64,000 nucleotides of DNA. Origin: Botryotinia globosa (taxonomy: Eukaryota > Ascomycota > Leotiomycetes > Helotiales > Sclerotiniaceae). Within the stretch, counting starts at the first letter, position 1, and each line of letters starts with the position of its first letter. Positions 1 to 11,600 of the stretch are shown here, piece after piece. The stretch covers positions 248,001 through 312,000 of the forward strand of contig RCSZ01000010.1 in assembly GCA_014898425.1 (NCBI GenBank), given 5' to 3'. Made by a program: the position numbers and the translations under genes. The notes beneath the pieces were generated by a model. That model did no database searches. It saw nothing but the letters and a program-made list of their open reading frames with translations, and was not told where the DNA came from.

Positions 1-587
1 TCCTCAATCCCCAGTTCTTCACCCTCGCTGGCAGGAGCAAACCCGTCAGTGCCATCTTCCACAACCTTAAACCCCAGCTCTGGATCGAATTCAATCTCTT
101 CAAATTCACCATCAGCGTTCTCTCTCAAAAGAACATTCCTAGATGGCCCATCCTCTCCAATATCCTCTTCCTCGACCTGCAGATATTCTAAATCCTCCGG
201 CCTAGTTTCACGCAGTGGCGCACCGTACAATCTCTCATATAATTTATATTCCTCAGCAGATAGATAATCCTTTGGCAAAGTTTCTCCAAATGTTTGTCTA
301 GCCTGCCTCACGAACGATTCAATTTCTGCTGCTTTTGCTTCTGTGGCTTTCACTTCGGAATCTGGTGTATTTGTGGTCGTTCGAGCTTCATCTGATAGAT
401 TTAGAGTCGTTGAGAATAATCGTAAAGTATTAGGGCGCGGCTGAATTGATCGATGTCGGATATCGCGAAGTCTTGGATGTGTAGAGGCTGTCGAAGCAGT
501 GGGTCTTGTGAATCCATATTCGAAAAGAGAAAGAAGTTGAGATCTACATGACTGACATGCTCTCGGAACTTTACGTGCGGTGAGCAT
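1..587 (-). CDS. RSM22: Mitochondrial 37S ribosomal protein Rsm22-like, N-terminal part (runs off left edge)
   Basis: Reading leftward from an ATG at 587, one frame stays open for about 195 codons to the window edge. The N-terminus is basic and Ser/Arg rich with a CQSC pair and then LRLFSTT, as in a mitochondrial presequence. It is followed by a segment containing RQARQTFGETLPKDYLSAEE and then YKLYERLYGAPLRETRPEDL, and an acidic stretch with NVLLRENADGEFEEIEFDPE. From memory, these are the conserved opening of fungal Rsm22, a methyltransferase-fold protein needed for mitochondrial small-subunit assembly. The methyltransferase core would lie outside the window. The gene looks intact and normally GC-balanced, so it probably marks the housekeeping side of the cluster. 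A different open frame at 401-658 on the same strand is a shadow of this exon. Confidence 0.75.
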   Translation of the reverse strand, partial: MLTARKVPRACQSCRSQLLSLFEYGFTRPTASTASTHPRLRDIRHRSIQPRPNTLRLFSTTLNLSDEARTTTNTPDSEVKATEAKAAEIESFVRQARQTFGETLPKDYLSAEEYKLYERLYGAPLRETRPEDLEYLQVEEEDIGEDGPSRNVLLRENADGEFEEIEFDPELGFKVVEDGTDGFAPASEGEELGIE

Positions 588-2039
588 AATTTAATCGGTG
601 CTTGAATGGTGAGATTACCAAAACACTCTTCGAAAAGATCGTTGCTAACCTTGATCACATAAATATTTACCCGTGAACTTTTTTGAGATATTACATTCCG
701 ATATAAATTACTATATTCACACCTCTACATCACGTGAGGTGATTTCTTAACCAATGGATTACGAAGCATTTGATATACCGAGACTAGAAATTAATATCAT
801 AACCTTTCTCTACATTTTACCATCGTCGCTGTCGTCGCTGTTGTCTAGCTAGTCGGACGCATGTAATCGTTGGACAATGATATCATGAGCAATTGTTTCC
901 AAAGAAAACCAGATCAGCAGTTATTGATCGAAAGCTTTTAGTCAAAGTACCATTTGAGTCGCATCTTTATTACACGTTTATAGTATACCTCAAGTGAGTT
1001 ACGAGAAACTGAGGAAGATGCCTACTCCCTGCCTCACATCAAGGCCAAGCTTTGGAGTAAAATTATCAATTGATACCTCTTTTATCCGGTCAGATCAGTT
1101 CTACCAATCCAATCTACCCTCATCTTATTGAAAGCACCCTGTCGTAAACTTGCCCGCATAGTATGCACAATAGGGAAGTTTGATTCCAACTAGAAATTCG
1201 ATTCAAACTGAAAGTCTGATTCCAACTGGTTTTTGAAAAATGTTATTTCCGTTCTCAGCTTCATGACCGATCATATATACCAATAGATGCAAGCAATAAG
1301 GTGTATCAGGTGAACATACAAGCTTATGGCTTTTAGCTAAGTAGAGCGAGCAAGGGCTGGCAAATTAACACGAGCTTGTAGCATCGATGATGATGTATTA
1401 ATGGAGTGCTGTCTCTTGATAGATAACTTTTGGGAGCATCTTCAACCGTGTCTAAAACTCGCTTCGAGGTTGTTGACGAGAATACATTTAGACCCATTTG
1501 TATGTATTCTCGGTCCTCTGATGTTTCTATCGAGAGCTAATGAGGATAGGTTCAAGCTTTACTACTCAGAAATACCGGGACAATTCCGATCGAAGAATTC
1601 AAGCCTCAAGATGTATTTCGGTTTGGTTCTGCAATCCAAAAGCTTTTCAAACGCTTTCATCCCCTGGCATACTATTCGAAAAATGCTTTTCGAACAAGAC
1701 AAGAATTAAATCGTATCGAAAAAAAAGTCCTGATGCGCCATTATATGCTGGCATTTGGTGTTGATGAGTCTGCCAAAAGCCATGGTGATGAAGGGATGAA
1801 ATCATCTGCTCCTCTGAAATAAAGCTTCGTTGCAGTTTCCACATACAACCGTCAAAATATGACAATATGACGGTAGTCATTGAGTATAACGTATACAGCT
1901 TTCGAGTGCTAATGAAACCTAACTTGTCTGACGCGGAAAGGCCTTCTGAGAAATGGTATGTGGCAACGTCAATGTATCATGAATTTATGGTTTGTTGTTC
2001 CACTCTTCATTGTCTTATCATTTAATAACAGTAGATCAG
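588..2039. other. Intergenic stretch, no supported gene
   Basis: This is probably the Rsm22-side promoter followed by unassigned DNA. The longest open frame (1401-1709, plus) begins and ends without homology I recognise, and overlapping frames on both strands are equally long. A short imperfect duplication of a TGATTCCAACT-type motif occurs near 1180-1225. I see no RNA gene or transposon here. Confidence 0.4.
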
Positions 2040-3570
2040 CATGTACTTGGCTATGCTAAGAAATTCACTCCCGATGAAAACTCTCTCAAAGAGGAATAAA
2101 GGAAGCGGTTTCTCATGGTGCCGGGCACTTTATGAGCCAATTTGGCGTTGAGAACAAAAGTCTGAACTTGGATGGGCAGGCGAGGCTTCCGTAAGAAATC
2201 CCATGCAGTCCAAAGTATTCATTCTAATCAGATCTACTCTAGATGTTTGGAGGCACACACTCCAAAATACTGTACAATAAAATAACGAATGGACCTGGCT
2301 TGGAAACACTTTAGATCCATGGCCAGAATACGACGCAGCAAGGCATGATGATACACCTCAGCTTGTACTGCCCTTGGGCTCAACATGGGCATCTCCTCTG
2401 CCTATACATATGCATACTCAGTTCCGATCAGAGGACTTCTGGTCGTTATGTGCTAGAAAATATGGGTCATTCCACCCTGTGAATTCGATAGGCTATGCAC
2501 ATGCAATCACCATCGAAGATGATTATGCTAAAGATATTGATTATCAATACAAAGTTGTTCTTCCGTCCAATTTCAACGGATATTTATCGCCAGTGTCAGT
2601 CATCACCCCCACCCTACATGGGTTTTCGAAACCGAGTAAACGTACTTATGCAGAATACCTCTTGTTGGATCAAGATGGGAGAATGGACAAAGTCAAAACT
2701 CTTCGACGTCGTCTTGAAAGATTTCGCGATTTATTTTATGAAATCAATGCAACTATGCATCAACAATCCAAAGCACTCATGGATTACGCGTGGTTGTTTG
2801 CATACTATGAAGAGCCACCAGAGCCAGAGTATGAGGAAGCAGAGTATGAGAATGGTTTTGAGAAATGGCTTGATAGATGAAATGAATCCTTGAACAAACT
2901 CACTGAAGCCTTGGATGCGTGCCTACAAAACTTCGATATTTGCATTCACAGACTTATCGTCTGGGAAACAGCCATTAAATCCAGCTTGTATAGCGACAGG
3001 TACCATGAAGAAGAAATCAATCAACGTATCAGTCTCAAAAATTTCGGAGCAAATCTGCTGGAGCTTATCGAATCACTCAAATTCATAGAAGGAGAAAATG
3101 ATAGGAATTTGCAAAGGTACTATAATGATAGCGTTGATACCTACTGGGCCAGTCGCAGAAGGCTCTCTCTTGGATGCGATTACGCGGCTGTCGTTACGGA
3201 CAATGCGTCGAGTGCACAAAGGAACAAAGCCATCTTTGAAGCAAAATTACAAAGAGCTCGAGCGCCCATAGCATATATGAACGTCGCTTCATTTGAACGA
3301 TTTTGTAATCAGTTGCTCCATGATGATCTTGGAGCTGCTCTGAAACCAGCGTTGAGAGCAGAGCTTTTCATACTGCTAACGAAATGTACGAGTCTCCATA
3401 AAAGTAAATTGATTGAATATGCGCGGGGAGCGGGAAAAGCTCTTCTCTGGCTAACAAGGGATCTGACGGCATCAGATGAAGAAACGCAGTCGGCACTGGA
3501 TACACGGGACGAGCTTCACGAGCACATAAACGAAGCTAAAAATTGTGAATTTTTTCAAATGTTCGTCTGA
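2040..3570 (+). pseudogene. Decayed gene of unknown function with internal stop and frameshift
   Basis: From 2281 to 3570 a single plus-strand frame of about 430 codons is interrupted only by one TGA at 2878-2880. Both halves are protein-like: FWSLCARKYGSFHPVNSIGY in the first, and an amphipathic helical, charged second half. Just upstream, around 2040-2190, two short protein-like runs (KKFTPDENSLKEE, then KEAVSHGAGHFMSQFGVENK) lie in different frames, as expected after a one-base deletion. No start codon in good context opens the long frame, and no GT-AG pair that removes the TGA keeps the frame. I do not recognise the family. A recently inactivated gene is the simplest reading; an unrecognised intron structure is the alternative. 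Confidence 0.5.
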
Positions 3571-4568
3571 ACCTTTGGGTAGTCTTTTGCAGGTACAGCT
3601 TCAAAGATTCGAAGCAAGTAAGCGAGTCATGAAGGGGTAGAGGGAGATTCTCAACGGAAAGGATGGACCACGAATTTTTACTGGTAAATTTAATGTTTTG
3701 GAAGGGAACTCCCTTTTGTGGATATTGGGGATATAACTTTCGATTGATGACAATATGATGATCGTCTCTGTTAGAAGGCATTATCTCCGGCAACTCAAGC
3801 ACAAAGAAATCATCTAAGACGCAATTTCACACATTTTTTACTGCTTAGTTGATGAAGCCTTCATGTAAATAATAGCTGTTTTGATGTTGGACTTGTCGTC
3901 ACTTTGAGGAGATGATGAGTTCAATTTGAATAACTTAAACTCAGAATTTCCAGTAATAGCACCTGTGTTGATTTTAGCACGACCGAGTTGTTCATGAACA
4001 ACGAAGCTCAGGGTATTTTTCAGCATTCGCGTCTTGGAACCATAGCGCCAAAAAGCTTAAAGAGACTCCAATATGCGTTCCCGTTCAACACAAAGCGATA
4101 TAACAATTATATCATTGATGCCATGACAATATACAAAGGGAAACTACATCCTTGGAGGCAGATTGACAGATTCTAGAATAATGATGTCCATTCCAAGCTG
4201 AGTATTACTATGAGAGTTGCGATAACATATTGTTATCCATTCTGGACCTAATTAACCTTACCCCCCACTCTACTGGGCACAGAGTACCTAAAATACCACA
4301 TGTATGTGTAGGTATGTATTGATAACTTCATGCGTGAAATGCAGAAAGATAGATTAAACTTCCTAGATAGTACTATCTATCGCGGCACAAATGGCTATTA
4401 TTTCATTGGTGGGCATCTTCAGTCATATCAATTATTGAGTCATCGAAGTATCCATAAACTCACCTCAATTGTTATCAATATCAGTCACACAAGTCTCGTC
4501 CTCCCTACTTAAACCCTCGCAGACCCTACCTTTCTCAATTGACCCTTCTTCTTCAACTCATACTCGCC
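3571..4568. other. Intergenic region upstream of the first P450
   Basis: No convincing coding sequence. Open frames of 60-90 codons on both strands lack recognisable motifs and overlap one another. The last 100 bases, pyrimidine-rich with CTTCTTCTTCAACTCA just before the P450 ATG, look like a fungal core promoter and 5' leader. Confidence 0.4.
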
Positions 4569-6096
4569 ATGGCTCTTCTCGAGCAGGTTTTAGGTCGATC
4601 AATCACGGATCCATTCATAGCTCTAATAACAATTACAATCCTATCCCTTGTCCTCCGCTGCACCTATCGCTGCACCCTGCACCCCCTCTCCCACATTCCC
4701 GGTCCACTCCTCCCCAAACTCACATCCCTCTGGCTCCACTACCACGCCTATGTCGGAGACGAAGCAAGCTGCATCCACAAACTCCACAACCAATATGGTC
4801 CCATTGTCCGCGTCTCTCCATCGGAAATCGACATCGCAGATGCAGATGCCATAACCCCTATCTATATATCTAAAGGCGGGTTTCCGAAAGCTCCGTGTTA
4901 TGCCAATTTTGATGTCGATGGCCATAAGACGATATTCTCGACTACAGATGCGGACTTTAGGGCTCCGAGGGCAAAGGCAGTTATGCCCTTGTTTTCAACA
5001 AAAAGTATCAGGGACAATGAGGCTGCGTTGTATGGATGTGTGGAAGATATGGTGAGGAGAATGAAGGAAGATGCTGAGGGAGGTGAACCAGTCAATTACT
5101 TGAATTTGGCGAGGAGTTTGGCGCTGGATGCTATTTCTACACATCTGTTTTCGGAAAATTACAATGGAACTTCTGAGAAGGGAGAAAGACTCTCGGCTTC
5201 GGCATTTGTCGATGCATTTGTAGCTGTGGGGAGATTTTTCTATCTGCCCAATACGGTATTTCTTTGGTTATCATGGTTTATGGAAAAATTCATGATGGAT
5301 TCACATACTGAAAATTCCATAAAGTTGGTGGACCAATTTGTGGATAATCTTGTGGAATCAACACCCAAGGAAAGTAGGAATTATCCTGGCCGATTGCTCA
5401 ATATGGGTTTCAGCAAGTTTGAAGTGAAATCTTCATGCAAGGATCTGATGTTTGCGGGAACGGATTCTACTGGTATGAATATGGCAACTATCTTTCGATA
5501 TTTAGTGTTGTGTCCGGAAAAGTAAGTCAACATCCTCTTGATGATCTTAGCGGAAGAAGTATTTACAAGCTTGAAGGTATGATATCCTCCGGGCTGAGAT
5601 GATGGAAAATGCAAATTCTCCCATCAAACAAGAAATCCAAGCTCTTTCCTACCTCTCCGCTGTAGTAAAAGAAGGGTTACGCATCAGCATGGCAAATCCC
5701 ACTCGTCTACCTCACGTTGTCCCTAGCGGTGGATGGACATTCAAATCCGTCTACTTCCCCGCTGGATCTATCGTAGGCTGTTCCGCCTATGAGCTCCATT
5801 TTAATCCAGATATCTTTCCAAATCCCCATGAATTTCAGCCCGAAAGATGGCTGGAAGGGAATATCACGCCGGAAGCAAATAAGTATTGGTTCGCTTTTGG
5901 TGCAGGTAGTAGAGCGTGTATTGCGAGAAATCTTGCTACGGTGGAGCTTTACATGGCGGTGGAGAAAGTAGTAGAAAGTAATGTTTTGAAGGGTGCGAGG
6001 GCTTGTCAGAAGAAGGTTGAAATTTTTGAGTGGTTTAATTCGAGTGTGAAGGGGGAGAAACTAGAATTTGTTTGGAACCGGAATGAAAAACGCTGA
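4569..6096 (+). CDS. Cytochrome P450 monooxygenase (first P450, left flank of NRPS)
   Basis: Two exons, 4569-5521 and 5577-6096, joined across a 55-bp GTAAGT...AG intron give 490 aa. The ATG at 4569 is the first in frame and opens a hydrophobic anchor (about residues 12-35) followed by the HIPGPLLPK hinge, so the enzyme should sit in the ER membrane. The oxygen-binding helix motif AGTDSTG is at about 296-302, ExxR (EGLR) at about 350, PERW follows, and the haem loop FGAGSRACIA has the Cys ligand at about 432. All catalytic hallmarks are present. Length is normal for a fungal microsomal P450. It lies 2.6 kb beyond the NRPS 3' end, so it could oxidise the cluster product or be an unrelated neighbour. 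Substrate cannot be told from sequence. Confidence 0.9.
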
Positions 6097-6492
6097 TTGA
6101 TACTATTCTTTCTGCGAGCGAAGTACATTTACACTAATATTTTGAATCTTCGACATGGTTGAAGTTGCCATTATCATTAGCTTAGAACTCTCGATGCTGG
6201 AACCTGCCCAAACACAATTTCATTTACTTTCTAACCTGAAATTCTACAGGCACAAGCGAATTCTTTATTCAAACTTCAAGAACTACCTATCGTCAATACC
6301 CTTGCCCATTCCATCGCCATTGCTCAACATTCCCCTGTCCCTCCATCAACCACTCCAATCGATCCTCGGCTGTCATCCATCCTTTCTTCCCCTTTACAAC
6401 CGCCCTTCCAATAACATTTCTCCACCTAGCCTAGTAAAACCCTTAATTAGCATTTCTAGATTCTGGCACTGCAAACGAAATAAAAGCTAAAC
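6097..6492. other. P450 3' flank, no gene seen
   Basis: C-rich, gene-poor DNA downstream of the first P450. A plus-strand open frame here starts without context and has no recognisable domain, so I leave it out. Confidence 0.4.
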
Positions 6493-7030
6493 TCACTCAT
6501 CAAACCACTCTTCCTCCCCCATAACTACACACGTCCTTCCTTCGATCCCTCTCCCCACATCTGCATACGGCCACACACTACCAACAACCTCATATCTCTT
6601 CGTCCCCATAAAAACCTTCGCAACGCTGCTAAAAAACGAGTTTACTCTGTCTGGAGGTTTTACCACAACTTTCGAATGCGTGATTGGGAAGCTGATGGTG
6701 GTGTGTCCTGGACATTTTGTCTGAGCTATAAGGGCAAGTATAAGACCTTGGAGATGCGACGTTGAGAGATTGGGGATTAGACGTGTTAGTATGAATCTAT
6801 GTAGATTCAATTAATGATTAACTCGAAAGAGAGAAGTAAAATAATCATAGCGACGGCAAAACATACTCCTTCACACCCGCTTCATATTCACAGAATGCCC
6901 TAACCCATCCCTCTAGTCCCTTCCCCCCCTTCCCCCCAAAATCAGGCTTCGTCGCCTCTCTCACACCCCCCTCCATCCCATTTCACCTCTCCCAAGGATT
7001 TTCATGTAGTTCATCTTCCGCTCTCCTTCC
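6493..7030 (-). pseudogene. Fragmented unknown gene, probably decayed
   Basis: The minus-strand frame 6810-6493 encodes about 105 protein-like residues, including HLQGLILALIAQTKCPGHTT and ending GEEEWFDE, but has no ATG at its start. Upstream on the same strand, another frame around 6930-6845 reads LEGWVRAFCEYEAGVKEYVL to a stop. A third around 7020-6985 reads EDELHENPWER. The pieces are separated by a long G-tract (plus-strand C-runs near 6920-6940) and stops. The pattern suits a gene broken by frameshifts in homopolymers, although an intron between the last two pieces is possible. I do not recognise the family. Confidence 0.35.
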
Positions 7031-8676
7031 CCAATAATCAAGCTCATCAGATCAATCCTAAGGGGGATTTCGAGTGGATGTAGTAGCGACATCTTTGAAA
7101 TAGATTATTATCATTAATGATGCCAATAATCTTTCAACGAAATTTCCAACATCATCTATAACATTACAGCAAGCTGAATTTAAATACAGTAGTATAGTTA
7201 CGAGAATTACAAACCAGTTCTCATCATTATTGAATCCCTGCTTGAAGTCTAGTCTAAACCACCTCGAGAGATCTCTTGGTCACTTCCACGTGACATAGAG
7301 GCAGCTCCCGTAACAATGAGGGGCCGCAAATAGGATATTTCCAGGAGGTGAAGCTTAGCTTAGCTTATTTCATTGTCATGTGTTATATGACTTACAATAG
7401 AACTTAGCTATACCGGACTAGGAAATACCGGAATCTTGAATATACCGGAATAATTTCCTGATTTGATTACTTTTTATATAGTAATATCGGATTTTTAAAT
7501 AAAACCGGAATATCAGATTATTTTTTCATAAATCCGATATAAATTTTGGGAGTAGATTTAGCTGAATAAGCTGTTTTCCAGTTGAATAAATAATATTTCC
7601 TATTGTTATATAAATTTTCAATGAAATTTTTAAGTGAAATTTAGTACAAAATTTAGAAAACGCTTGGACTATTATTATTTATACCGGAATCTTCTTTATA
7701 TTGGATTTGATTGGTTGAATTTTCCATTCCGATATAGTCACTCCTCTATGGGGGCAAGCCCCCAAACCCCCCATGCTCACTTCGTTCGAAGGTGTGCTAC
7801 ACGGACCATCTCACTTGCCATTTCTATTCACATGAGAAGGGATTTGTAAGCAACACGTGACCGCAAACTCACCCCAAGCGAAATCGTAATAGAATTGATT
7901 CACGTGAAGGGGGGTCGGTGTGTACATGTTTATTCTCGTCTACATGTATTGATTTCAGTCTCATATTTTTGATATCGATATAACAATCTAGCATATTAGT
8001 TCCTTCTGAAGAACCTCTGAAACCCTTGATATAGTTTCTAACGAAAAGACTCCATAATAAATTAGACTGCGAAAAGACTTTGAAATGAATTAAACTGAAA
8101 ATCAAAAGTGTGTACCTATGAGTAGATGGTATATAGACAAAAAAGGGCTAACTTCGGAAGTGATTCCACTAATCATATTTTTCTGCCAGGCGGTGATCAC
8201 TAGCGGCCACACCAGGGCTTCAGGTTGTTGTCGATATGAGTACGATAAGCAATTCTGAATATTCTTACGAGCGCACAAAACCAGTTCGTAAGAAACTGGC
8301 TTTTAAGAAGATCACCTACATATTCACAACCTCACAATACAACTCTTAGTCCTTCGGTTTTCTGGAATATACGAGTATAGTCCTTCAAGAAGAGGCAATC
8401 GTGTGCACGTTTTGTCTCACTACAACTAATAAGCCTTACAACACTCCATTCAAATGCTTGATCAGGGAGTTGACTATGGGAAAGGGGTTAAAACTTGTTT
8501 TATATTGGTAGATGATGAAGGAACTTGCTTTATAACAAAAGAGAGTGTAGATTTTGGGATCAGGAAGAGAAGAGGAGAAAAAAGATTAGATTTTAAAAGT
8601 CTAGTGGGAACTAATGTACTATATACAGAATGGGCAGGATATATGCTAATCTAGTGTATAGTCGACAGAAAGCACA
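7031..8676. other. Non-coding, moderately AT-rich spacer between P450 and NRPS
   Basis: No gene supported. Between 7411 and 7695 the motif ACCGGAAT recurs about five times (near 7411, 7427, 7444, 7504 and 7682) inside AT-rich DNA, suggesting a worn repeat. At 7750-7763 there is a GGGGGC/GCCCCC hairpin, followed by an imperfect palindrome around CACTTCGTTCGAAGGTG (7782-7798). A weak plus-strand open frame (8454-8654) ends 22 bases before the NRPS stop; it has no family match and is more likely NRPS 3' UTR on the other strand. Confidence 0.4.
7411..7695. repeat. Interspersed ACCGGAAT-type short repeats
   Basis: Five or so copies of TACCGGAAT or close variants in AT-rich surroundings. They may be remnants of an old transposon; no open frame or terminal repeats were recognised. 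Confidence 0.35.
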
Positions 8677-11600
8677 CTAAATTAAATGAAGTTGTTTTTG
8701 ATTCAAAACGCTAGCAAATCCCATTAGACTGGGATGATGAAGAAGATCATCGATTGTCACTTGAGCGTGCGAAATTGAAATGGCGTCCCCATTCACTTCC
8801 GCTTCGGGGGTGGTCTTAATCCTGCGTTGTATTATGGCAATTAAATGAGCGGCATCGAGAAGGTCGCCTCCTAGTTGGTAGAACGGCAGGTAAAACATGT
8901 CTGGAGTAGGCGCATCGGACGGTAACGTTCCCACGCTTGTTGTGCGTTTTGAAGTAAAGACGGAGAACCAGATTGTATCGAGAATACTGAGACTAGAATC
9001 GTCGAGTTTGTTGGTGGAAATGGCGTTGCTTGATCTGCTTTGGGTTGGACTCTGCTCTTTAGAATTCCTAACCGGTCGCAACAAGGCGAAATTGAAGGAA
9101 GATCTTGGCATCATTTCTGTTCCAAGAAGGGCGATTTGATCAGATTTAGAAGGCCCAGCATTCAAAAGAATGTGAACAGTGTCGGCAAGATCTTCCAGCA
9201 GCGCCTGAGCCGTATCCAGGTGGAATGCCCTTGTCGAGTAACCCAGACTCATCTCAACAGTGCCATCGTTCTCCTGGGAGATGACAGCGAGATCGTACCA
9301 AGTCGTGAGTGGTTTCATTTCAGTGGTGATGGTGCTCACTTGGAAATCGATTTGTCCGCTGGCTGACTTGGCCGCTGGCTTGGCTGGTCGGTGATTGACG
9401 ACGGAGGTAAGGCGAGTAGCCGGGGACCACTCCGTACACTCGCGGATCATTGAACGGAAACCAACACCCTCATGAGGAATGCGATTCCGCTGCTGATCTC
9501 GCACTTGGTTCAACAGTTGAAGGATCGAATGCTGGCCGGAGCTATCAGCAAAACTGATGCGCATAGGGACGTTGGTTGCACAGCAGCCGACAACGATACT
9601 GCTTATAGACGGGTCGACCACGTTTCTCCCGGAAATTGTATCTCCAAACACCACATCGTTCTTCCCCGTGTACTGGGCTAGGACATGTGCCCATGCACAG
9701 CTGATGAGGGTGGAGGTGGTAATACCCTCTCCCTTTGATTTAGGCACTGATATCACCTTGTTTTTGGTAAAGGCCATGCGCAAGGGGCTCTGGTGGTGGT
9801 CGGACTCTGTCGCTGGAATGAGCTCGGGCATGGCGGACCCATCAAGCAAGCTCCGCCAGTAGCTGTAGCTTGTGTCGCTTGTCTGTCGATTCAGATCTGC
9901 GACGTAGTGGGCGAAAGAGCCTGATAAGAGCGGCTCATAATCGTCCTGTTGATGGTACAATTTGCGGAGGGTGTCCAGGATGATTGGAAGAGACATAGCG
10001 TCGTATATAGCATGTGACATGCGCAATAGTATGCGGGTCTTTTTGCTCTCATCTTGTTGAAGAATAGCCATGTTCACCATAGGTGTGCCGAGTCGAAGAG
10101 GTTGACGGCACATGTGCCCTTCATATAAGCTCTCGGTGGCATCTTCCAGCGATCCAGCAGCCTTGACCACGAGCACATTGTGCTGATAGGACTTCAATAT
10201 GATCTGGAGAAGCCTTCCGTTGCGAAGATCAAACGCGAAAGCAGTGCGAAAAGCTTCGATATGCTGCGCTAGTAGCATGCAGCTTTGCTGTAGTCGAACT
10301 AGGTCGAGGCCGCGATCCGTATCTAGGATAAATGTGTTTACTTCTGTCTGGGCCGCGGTCAATGCTCCTGCCACGCTGAAGGCAACGGCGTCAGTGGTAG
10401 GGAAGATATCCTGAATCGATTCCTTTCCGGTCCCAGTGATGGGGCAGATGATCTCATCAAGGAAGGCGTCGATATTATTGTTGTCCACATCGTCGAGTAG
10501 CTGGAAAGGACAGTAAGGGCAGGGTGAAGTCGCTTCAAGTGCCGATCTAGTCAGACTTTTTGCGACAACTGCCATTTTGAACAAGACTGGATTCTCAAAA
10601 ATGTCCAGCACATGAAGATCAAGAGTCTCCGCTCTTGCAGTAGCAACGACTTTCATGGCGCTAATAGAGTCACCGCCGATGTCGAAAAAGTTATCATGTC
10701 GGTCGATTGTCTCTGCCTCGACCCCAAGCACGGCTGCCCATAGCTTACGGACGACGGCCTCCCTGTCGGTGTCGACCTTTCCAGTTTTCGAGGCGCTTCG
10801 AGACTTTGCATCCGCGGTCTGGTTGCCCTCGCCCATCATAAACTGGCGGACGGCTTTGCGGTCGATCTTCCCGGAGGCGTTCTTCGGTATCTTGTCTATT
10901 TGAAGATATAATCTCGGAACCATGTATGCCGGCAGTCTCTTAGCTAGAGATTTCTTGAGCCATGCCGAATAGCCTGCTACGTTGTCGCCGTTGTCATTGT
11001 CGAAGAACTCAAGTGCAGCAACGAGTGCGTGTTGATTGTCACTGATGTGCAGATACTCTACCACGGCCGTTCGGACCTTGGGCACGAGTTTCACAATGCA
11101 CGATTCAATCTCGCCCAGGTCAACCCGCTGGCCGCGGATCTTGATCTGCGAATCGCTTCTCCCCAGAATCGTGATGTTACCATCGGCGTTGTATCGCACT
11201 AGGTCTCCACTACGATACATTCGACGCCCAGATTTCCTGGGGCCAACGTCTGCAGTGAAGCCAGGATCCGTGATAAATGCTGCCGAGGTCTTGACAGGGT
11301 CGTTGCGATACCCACGCGCGACTTGTGGGCCCTCGATAAGAAGCTCTCCCACTGCGCCAATGGGCACAAGTCGGTTGTAGTTATGAGTGTCCACGATCCA
11401 GTTTTGGGTTCCGCGGATGGGTCTGCCAATGACGGATGAACCGGTCTCATCTGCCACTCCAAGATTTATGGTTGTTGTGATGGAGCACTCGGTCGGGCCG
11501 TAGCTGTTGGCCAGGGTGGCATTCGAACCCAGAAGCCACTTTTCAATCAAGGCTGGGGCGATGGCTTCACCACCCAGTACCAGCATCTTCATTTGCGGGA

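Noticed and set aside
401..658. Open frame of 85 codons on the minus strand
   Set aside because: It overlaps the Rsm22-like frame on the same strand, which has better protein character, a presequence and conserved blocks to the window edge.
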